From NCBI GenBank assembly GCA_035048485.1, contig CM068583.1, positions 51,387,790-51,451,789 on the forward strand: DNA of 64,000 nt. Reading direction: 5' to 3'. Numbering within the stretch: the first letter of the stretch is position 1; every line of letters starts with the position of its first letter. Positions 57,037 to 64,000 of the stretch are shown here, piece by piece. Below the pieces are notes generated by a model. It did no database searches, was not told the DNA's origin, and saw nothing but the letters and a program-made list of their open reading frames with translations. Both the position numbers and the translations under genes were made by a program. The DNA is from Pteria penguin (Eukaryota; Mollusca; Bivalvia; Pterioida; Pteriidae).

Positions 57037-57322
57037 CTTGTGTTAAACATACATTTTAAACTGTCGAATGTATTTGTTACATTATTCTCTTACATTTGTT
57101 TCGGTTATCATGTACAAATATTTGAGTATTTTAGCATTCATGTCCTTTGAAAAGTACTTGTGTGGAATAACAAAGAATTTGCATTTTTATAGTGTAACAA
57201 ATGTATGTATGAAATTTTGAATGTTGTGATAACTTGTGTACTTTTATCAGTGTGTTTCCTTAGAGACATATATACTATATGGTTTCCTTTATTGGAGATG
57301 ATGCAGTTTTTGTGGTTATATC

Positions 57323-57418
57323 CACATCGCCACTGACTGTATACTATTGATATGGTAATAATTAAGGTCCATATCAATACAGTCAGTGGCGAAGCTACGG
57401 TAACGCTACACAGACACC
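57323..57418. mobile_element. 96-bp hairpin insertion flanked by a 12-bp direct repeat
   Basis: TGTGGTTATATC is perfect at 57311-57322 and 57419-57430. Between them CGCCACTGACTGTATAC...TTGATATGG pairs with CCATATCAATACAGTCAGTGGCG. The shape is that of a very small foldback element with target-site duplication. Confidence 0.65.
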
Positions 57419-57430
57419 TGTGGTTATATC

Positions 57431-58675
57431 AACCCTTGGTGATATATTGACGACCATGACACATCACTGACGTTGAGTGAAGAGTTATTTTCGGAAACAA
57501 CACAAGGCCTGTCTATGATAAATTATTCTTATTAAAAGGAGACAAATACAAAAAAGTCGAACTTCATATGTACAGTTTGCATGAAAACCTTTCAGGATTT
57601 ATCACATAGGGCAACAGCTCATAAAAAGGGATCGGTTGTGGAAGAGTTGGTCGTCATATTCAGGACCTCAAATTACAAACAGTAAGTTTCACGCCAAATT
57701 AGTCCAACATAAAAATAAAATGGTCTCATATGTACGGTGCCAGAACGTAATACGTCCAGACTTACGGAAGGCGAATAACAAAGAACAATTATAAAGAGGA
57801 TGTCTAGAAAGTATTCGATTTCACTGCAGTCTGAAGCAAATCTAAGATTTACTTGTGGCTTTATGGCGGTTCCAGAGCCTCTACTTCTTTTTGTTTTGGA
57901 ATACACATAATGTTAAGCTAGCTACGCTACTAATGTACATGTATGTATGTATATATTGACAGAGCACAGCCCAGAAACTCTGAACTCTGTACTACATGTA
58001 TGTGATATCCATGTTCATGTACATGCAGAATAGAACATATTTCCGAAACTCTGGTCTCGGTGTACTCATTATGTTAGCATGTTCGTGTTTGATTGTATAT
58101 ATTAACAGAACACAGCTCAGAAATCCGTGTCTTTGTTTAAATACATGTATGTGTAAAGGTCAGAAACATTTGTCTTTGTTTATTAGCATTTATAATCTCA
58201 CACCTACATCATAACTCCATGCTTCTGCTTTGATTATTCATCACGCAAGACCGTTTCCCGATAAGTCCTTGAACTATCAACGTTAATATACCAATTAGTA
58301 ATATTCATTTAAAATTTTCAATCTACATATATAATAGATTGTCTGATAAGGGGACGACCATTTGATTCTGAGGGGAGGGGGCCTGGTTAATTTGGTCGAG
58401 TGATATTATTTATTTTCAGATCTTTGAAGGAAAGAATATTTATTTCCTTAATATCCTGGGACAGATTATTTATTTTCTTGGCTTTTTTGTCGCAGATATT
58501 TGTTAGAACTGCATTGTAATATATGCCATTAACACAGTCATCCTTCTATAATTATATTTTTTAACAAAACACATTCTAATATAAGGTAAACTCAACAAAT
58601 AATATGCAAACACTGCTTTGATTGCATAGGTTGTTATACTACTAGTTTCCATAGTGAAGAGTATAGTGACTTATG
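57431..58675. other. Intergenic, nothing recognised
   Basis: An upstream exon of the homeobox gene could lie in this direction, but no stretch could be matched to one. Confidence 0.3.
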
Positions 58676-58681
58676 GAAGAG

Positions 58682-58752
58682 ACTTAAAGTCTCTAGTATC
58701 CAGGGAGAGAATTTGAGACTTAAAGTCTCTGGTATCCAGGGAGAGAATTTCC
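58682..58752. repeat. Tandem duplication of a palindromic 39-bp unit
   Basis: GAGACTTAAAGTCTCTAGTATCCAGGGAGAGAATTT and its neighbour with one change (TCTCTGG) stand side by side. Each starts with the palindrome GAGACTT-A-AAGTCTC. Confidence 0.8.
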
Positions 58753-58949
58753 ACTATTTATAATTTATCACTATAGAAGGATGTGTAAGGAAGTGTTGCT
58801 GTTTTGGCTTCCTGTCCGAATGATATTTTATTCGTTTTTGACTTACTTATGACACTAGAACAAGAATTTGAAGAGAAAATCTCTCAGAAAGCTGGTGGTA
58901 GAGCCCTTGTCCCCTGTCTGCCCCTCAAAATGGACATGCAAATATATTT

Positions 58950-60775
58950 TAAACAAGAGGCCCAAGTGGGCCTATATCGCTCACCTCAGTACCTAGATGA
59001 TCAGTCATGCAGGAAGGAAGAAAATTCATTTATTTTTGTATTACTGTGACTAAGTCAACACAAATGTTGAAAATATGTCAAATTTTTTTTCAGACCAGAA
59101 TCAAAAACAATAACACTTTTTGCACATCCATTCAGATGATTTTGATATTAAGCGTTTGCTTTGCCTCTGCAAGATGTAATTCAGGGCAACAAGTTAGTCA
59201 TTTTCTTTAGGCGGGGCCTTTTGTTGACTGATTTCAAGTCTGGGTCATGAACAACAATTGTCCAGATCCAACTTAAAATGGCCTAATTTCATATGTTGGG
59301 TGTTGTGAAACATTTAAAACTTATTTAGATGTGTAAAGAAATGAAAAGAATTTTGACTACAGCTGGATTTGAACCGATATTCTTTATATTAATTACCAAG
59401 TGGTATACGTACCATTGTAAGACCTATGTTTTAGCCATGGTGGCACCACCTATTGACCAATTTGGATGAAATGTAAAAAATTGATAGAGGAGGTATAGTA
59501 CTTCATGTATACCATATTTCATCAAAATCTTTCTTGTGGTATAACAGCAGAGGTTAAAAATGTGAAGAATTATCCCTATACACCCTCATTTGGAAATCTT
59601 AAAATATTTATAGAAAATTCAAAAATTGAGATATTGACAAAATTCTTTCTTAATAACATTCTCCACCATAATTATGATCAAAATAGTCCATAAGAAATCA
59701 TCATTATCAATTAACTAGGAAATATGACACTTTTCCGCATTGAAAGCCAAAAGAATGTTGAAAAAACTTCTAAATATTGATTTTGGAAGGGAACCAAAAT
59801 GACAATACTTCTTTACTCATCCTCCTAGATCATTTCTATGCATACTGTTTATACAGCCAGTATGAAGAAGAAGATTGTCAAAGGAGGGTTCTCTTTTGTG
59901 ACCTACTTTTGACTGTGGTGGTGCCACCTGTAAAGAGGTCTGGACGAAAACGACAAAATTTAAAGGGGGTCATAAGTTATTTTTTCTTACCAAGTTTTAT
60001 TAGAATCCTTTCAAAAGTTTCACAGAAAAAGTTGAATATGTGAAAAATGGCCACCCCCCCCCCTTTTTTTTTGGAAGTCTTAAAAAATACATGAAAAATT
60101 CAAAATTGAGATATGTACAAAATTGATAGAGGATGTACAGTACTTCATTTATACCATATTTTATCAAAATTTTCATGTGGCATAAAAGCAGAGGTTAAAA
60201 ATGTGAAGAATTGTCCCTATACACCCTCATTTGGAAGTCTTAAAAAATTCATAGAAAATTCAAAATTTGAGAAATTGACAAATTTTTTTTACAATAATAT
60301 TCCTTACCATAATTATGATCAAAATAATCCATTAGAAATCACCATTATCAATTAACTGAAAAACATGACACTTTTCTGCACTGAAATTACTAAGTCCAAA
60401 ACAAAATGTCGAAAAAACGTCAGAAATTTGATTTCAGAACAGAACTAAAAATAACAACACTTCTTTACACATCCCTATAGATCATTTTTATGCATTCAGT
60501 TTGTCTCTGTATACACCAGGTCTGAAGAAGAAGTTTGTCAAAGGAGGGTACCCTCTGTGACCTACTTTTGCCTGTGGTGGCACCACCTGTTGACAGATTG
60601 GGACAAAAAAAAAAAAAAGAAACAACAACACTTATAGGGTACTATGAGTATTTAAATCTTGTCAAGTTTCATAGAAATCTGTTCCGCGGTTCTTGAGAAG
60701 AAGTTGAAAATGTGAAAAGTTTACGACGGACGGATGGACAGACGGATGGCTCAGTTGAGCTAACAAGCAACAATT
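58950..60775. mobile_element. CACCTGA-type element with two ~645-bp tandem units
   Basis: The left end AACAAGAGGCCCAAGTGGGCCTATATCGCTCACCTCAG is the inverted counterpart of the right end of 23254-24460. The right end reads GACGGATGGCTCAGTTGAGCTAAC. A segment starting AAAATTGATAGAGGA(G/T)GTA and holding ATACACCCTCATTTGGAA(A/G)TC occurs at 59476 and again at 60119. No coding potential was seen. Confidence 0.8.
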
Positions 60776-61120
60776 CCATTAAATTTTTGTTGAATATATT
60801 GAATAGCACTATTTGTTCAGTGCTATAAATCCTGCTGAAATATGAGTTTCACAGTTAAACTACTGCATATTATGGTATAGGAGACAATCTGGCGAGCGAA
60901 GCGATCCGGTAAAAAATCAACATGTTTTCTATAGAACATTCAGCTTTATTTTTGCATGATCTGGTATATATACAGAAGCCAGAATATTTATTTTCATTTC
61001 AGTCAAAGTCAGATTTTTTATTTCAAAATTATATCAAAATTTCTGTCTCACCTTATTCTATCAACCACTCAATGGTTGACATTTATTAGATGATCTAATG
61101 GCATTTTAATGTATAAAACA

Positions 61121-61300
61121 CATGCGCGGATCCAGAATTTTTTGTCAGAGGGGGTCCAACCAAAAAAGGTAATTTTTTCTTTTAGACGAGGGGGGGTCCA
61201 ACCCCAAAAATGCCCAAATATTACCTTTTTTGGTAAAATTTTCGGATTCCAAGGGGGGGGGTCCAGACCCCCCTAACCCCCCCCTCTGTATCCGCGCATG
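61121..61300. mobile_element. MITE with CATGCGCGGATCCAGA ends and 5-bp target duplication
   Basis: CATGCGCGGATCCAGA (61121-61136) is mirrored by TCTGTATCCGCGCATG (61285-61300). AAACA flanks both ends (61116-61120, 61301-61305). The interior has G-rich GGGGGTCCAACC and C-rich blocks. The shared GCGGATCCAGAATTT makes it a relative of 14120-14270. Confidence 0.85.
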
Positions 61301-61454
61301 AAACATATTAAAGAGGGATTTGGGAGGGACATGTAGAAAAAATTCATTTCAATCTATTTATCATTGATATTGCTGTAAAATCATGAAATATTGAAAATGG
61401 TAATACCAGTTTTCTTTAAAAAAAAAAGCAAAGCAAAACGAATTTAAATCCAGT

Positions 61455-61700
61455 AATTTTAACTCGTCTGAGCCGAAGGCTGAAGTGAGCTATTGTGGTT
61501 GGCATTGTCCGTTGCCCATACACTTTCAAATTTTCGACTTCTCCTATACCACAGGTTTTATTCAAATTTAGTACATACATAGTATTAACAGACCGCTACA
61601 AAATTGATCTTTTTTTCAGATCTGTAGACATGAAGTGCCATTACAGACAAAGATATGCCCAAGTTTTTCAAAAAGATGTATGGATTTAAATAAAATGAAA
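61455..61700 (+). repeat. Fragment of a CACCTGA/GTGAGC-type element
   Basis: TCTGAGCCGAAGGCTGAAGTGAGCTATTGTGG is the left-end hairpin of this element class (compare 23254), followed by TTCGACTTCTCCTATACCAC. Confidence 0.65.
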
Positions 61701-62578
61701 CGGTAATCTTAGTAATCTAGAAGGATGTAAATTTCAAGTTTTTTCTTAATCAGAAAGAAATTTTTGACGATTTATTTTGTTGGTTTGTTTTTGTTTGTTT
61801 TTAAGTCTGATTTGTCTATGTCATTTTTGCCTATATTCGGGTTATTTATAAATTTTCTCCTGGTAGGTCGCTTATAATGCATTGCTTCTATGTATTTTTA
61901 CTAATTTAATTGTAATAAATGTAATTGGAAAGAAATGCAATACAGAAAGACATTCTTAAATTTAAAAAAAGGATATACTATTGGTTTGTAATAGTTTATA
62001 ATAATCAACTTAACTTTAATGAACTTGATGACTTTGTCCCTTTTGAATTTAAATTATTATTGACGAGTTTTTGTCATTTTCGTCTATTAAATTCCTCAGA
62101 TTTCTGCTCGTAAGTTGCTAATAATGGTTTGATTTTATATATTTTAATTGATTCTTTGTATGAAATGTAGTTCGAAAGAAATGGAGTACACAAATTATAC
62201 ACGTTACCTAGGAGTTTTAGCATTTTTGTTAAGATTAAATTTGGTGGATCAATTGGCATGTAGTAATTAATCAACTTGATGGACTTCTGCTTTAGAACTA
62301 ATGGGATGGTTTTGATGAAACTTGGTAAGTATGAAGTATTCAATCAAGGTCCCCTAAATGTTGCTGCATTCAACCAGATCAGTTGTATTTGGTTTCCTCC
62401 TAAATTCAAATAATTGGCGAATTTTATTTTAGTGACGTCTGTTTGAACGTAACCATTTCCTCACATTTTTGTGTCATTGATTTATTTAATAACGAGAAGC
62501 AGTTGAGTATTTATTTATTAACGTGCATTTGCAAATATCTATTTGAAATTTCAAGTTAAAATTTCGTTACCTAGAGTT
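61701..62578. other. Intergenic, nothing recognised
   Basis: AT-rich, with no exon or structured repeat that I can support. Confidence 0.35.
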
Positions 62579-62856
62579 TCGTTTATTGATTGATCATTGT
62601 ACAAAGTCACTCCACGATTATTTCACGTATATGGTGAAGACATCTGCCTGGTGCATTGCATACAAATTTAGACCTTTGCAACGGACCCACCTGAAGCAGT
62701 GAGGGATATTTTACGTACCACGCCTACCGTGACACCGGACCTCGGTTTTTACTGTCTTATCCGAAAGACAGAACACCGGTGTGCCCAGGGCGGGAGTCGA
62801 ACCCGGGACCTTTCGATCGTGAGCGGAGCACCTTATCCACTAAGCCACACGGCTTT
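62579..62856 (-). mobile_element. Full-length family B-type SINE
   Basis: On the minus strand the head GCCGTGTGGCTTAGTGGATAAG with B box CCCGGGTTCGACTCCCG, CTTTCGGATAAGACAG, CCTCACTGCTTCAGGTGGG and GTCTTCACCATATACGTGAA follow in order to an AATCAATAAA tail. Confidence 0.88.
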
Positions 62857-64000
62857 CTCAAGAGTTCCGACACCAAAACAAGTTTTTTTGTACCGGTATT
62901 TCGCAGCACACATTTCGTCATATTAGAAATAAAATATTGACAGTCTTTTTCATACGTATTGTTATCATTTTCTTTATATATATAACATGCAATAATGCAT
63001 TTAATTGTCAATTTCTACAAGAAAATATCCTTGTGAAGAGTTGTTTAAAAGTTTTATTTCAAATATTGATTTTCTAAACATCTATCTTACAGCAAACAAG
63101 AACTTTCATATACTGGTTAAAAGACATTTGTCAGTTTACTGAATGAATGATGGACATTTTTTTCAAAGATGTTAAAAATACATCTTCATTCGAAATAGGA
63201 CAATCAATTATATGATGATATCTATTCCGTAATTAATTTTCCTATAGATTCTTAGGTTATCCGAATTATGGTATAATAAAAATACTCTGGAATGAAGACT
63301 GAAAAATTGTACTACCGTATTCCATACTCTCTTGAACATTGCTTCTATTAAACATACAAATCCCTCTGATATATCACTGGGCTGTGTTGCCTTGGTCAAT
63401 CTATACTGAATCAATAAAGCACGTGGTGTATGCTTCATCACTTATTTGTATTTCGTTACATGTATATTGGTCTCTGTCTATATGGTATTATTCAGGGACG
63501 GATATGTGTTATATACGTTACTGGTATCATTCAGGGCTCTCAAAAAATTAGTAGTCGGATTCGGAGTCGAGAAATGTCGGATTCGAAACATATAATTACA
63601 GATTTCTTTTTTATCAATGCTTTGTGAGAACATTGTTAGTGTCATACTTTATTTGATCCAATGGAAAGAGAGTACCAAAATGTCGTTAATTCTATAATTA
63701 TAAATTTCTATATGCTGCCACACTAAAATTAGTCGGATTTGAAGGCGGAGTCGAGAGTTCTAGCTGGAATATGACGTATCTAGCATTATTTCCTAAATAA
63801 ATGTATTGAATTAATGTTTTTAACTTAAATGCACATAAAAATTCCAAAGAAAAGTTAAATGTATGCGGAAAATATGCATATCAATGTTTATTCATTCTTA
63901 CACTTCGGTCTAGCGCGTTTGGAATGTCGGAGTTTGAATATAAACGGACGGAGTCCGATACGAGTATGTACCTTTTTGGGAATATTGTAAAATGACCTAT
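62857..64000. other. Right end of the window: short GTCGGATTCGGAGTCG repeats, otherwise nothing recognised
   Basis: GTCGGATTCGGAGTCGAG (63554-63571), GTCGGATTTGAAGGCGGAGT (63733-63752) and GGACGGAGTCCGATACGAG (63946-63964, partly inverted) are short related blocks in AT-rich DNA. Their nature is unknown. Confidence 0.4.

Noticed and set aside
57673..57906. Candidate 5' exon of the homeobox gene on the minus strand
   Set aside because: No acceptor/donor in the right phase, hydrophobic composition, and no similarity to N-terminal parts of PRD-class proteins.

Overview
The window looks like nuclear DNA of a marine mollusc, most likely a bivalve. It is AT-rich. Spliced genes with short GT-AG exons sit in large, repeat-packed introns. 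The repeats are types typical of bivalve genomes: tRNA-derived SINEs, elements with CACCTGA-type ends that enclose tandem arrays, LINE fragments with a PHD-finger ORF1, and many inverted-repeat DNA elements. The species cannot be named from sequence alone. There are no bacterial-style operons, CRISPR arrays or rRNA genes, and the tRNA-like stretches are SINE heads.

Four protein genes are supported, all on the minus strand. (1) 1-8618: MOGS, ER alpha-glucosidase I of N-glycan trimming, with three exons that join cleanly in frame; about 70 C-terminal residues lie off the left edge. (2) 30940-34228: an NPC2-type secreted sterol-binding protein; exons 1-3 join in frame, but the last exon was not found. 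(3) 41801-45536: an unrecognised small secreted cysteine-rich protein, with TATA box, ATG at the very end of exon 1, a single 3.4-kb intron, an eight-cysteine duplicated CX3C-X6-CX3C mature region and a poly(A) signal. (4) 49362-55249: a divergent PRD-class homeobox gene with the intron at the classical 46/47 position; its 5' exon(s) were not found. Two weak first-exon candidates lie on the plus strand near 10851-10940 and 29610-29684.

The rest is mostly mobile DNA. 1-8.6 kb: MOGS introns with two tandem-array elements and several SINEs. 9-22 kb: a retroelement family whose reverse transcriptase carries a GIPMGTN-type block, broken by a hAT remnant and by a 1.9-kb foldback element with arms of about 0.65 kb; also a TA-flanked MITE and near-perfect palindromes. 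23-24.5 kb: a 145-bp satellite in a dimeric pattern. 26.9-29.1 kb: LINE and retroelement fragments. 31-34 kb: NPC2 introns with an 8-copy 37-bp hairpin minisatellite. 35-39.4 kb: two decayed LINEs. 42.7-44.7 kb: a 2.0-kb terminal-inverted-repeat element inside the cysteine-rich gene's intron. 47-63 kb: CACCTGA-type elements, SINEs, a mariner pseudogene inside the homeobox intron, further tandem arrays and a second member of a MITE family.

The genes do not form a shared pathway. MOGS acts in the ER, NPC2 in the lysosome, the small protein is secreted, and the homeobox protein is nuclear. The best candidates for something undescribed are the cysteine-rich gene, the foldback and palindrome-ended elements, and the hairpin minisatellite.
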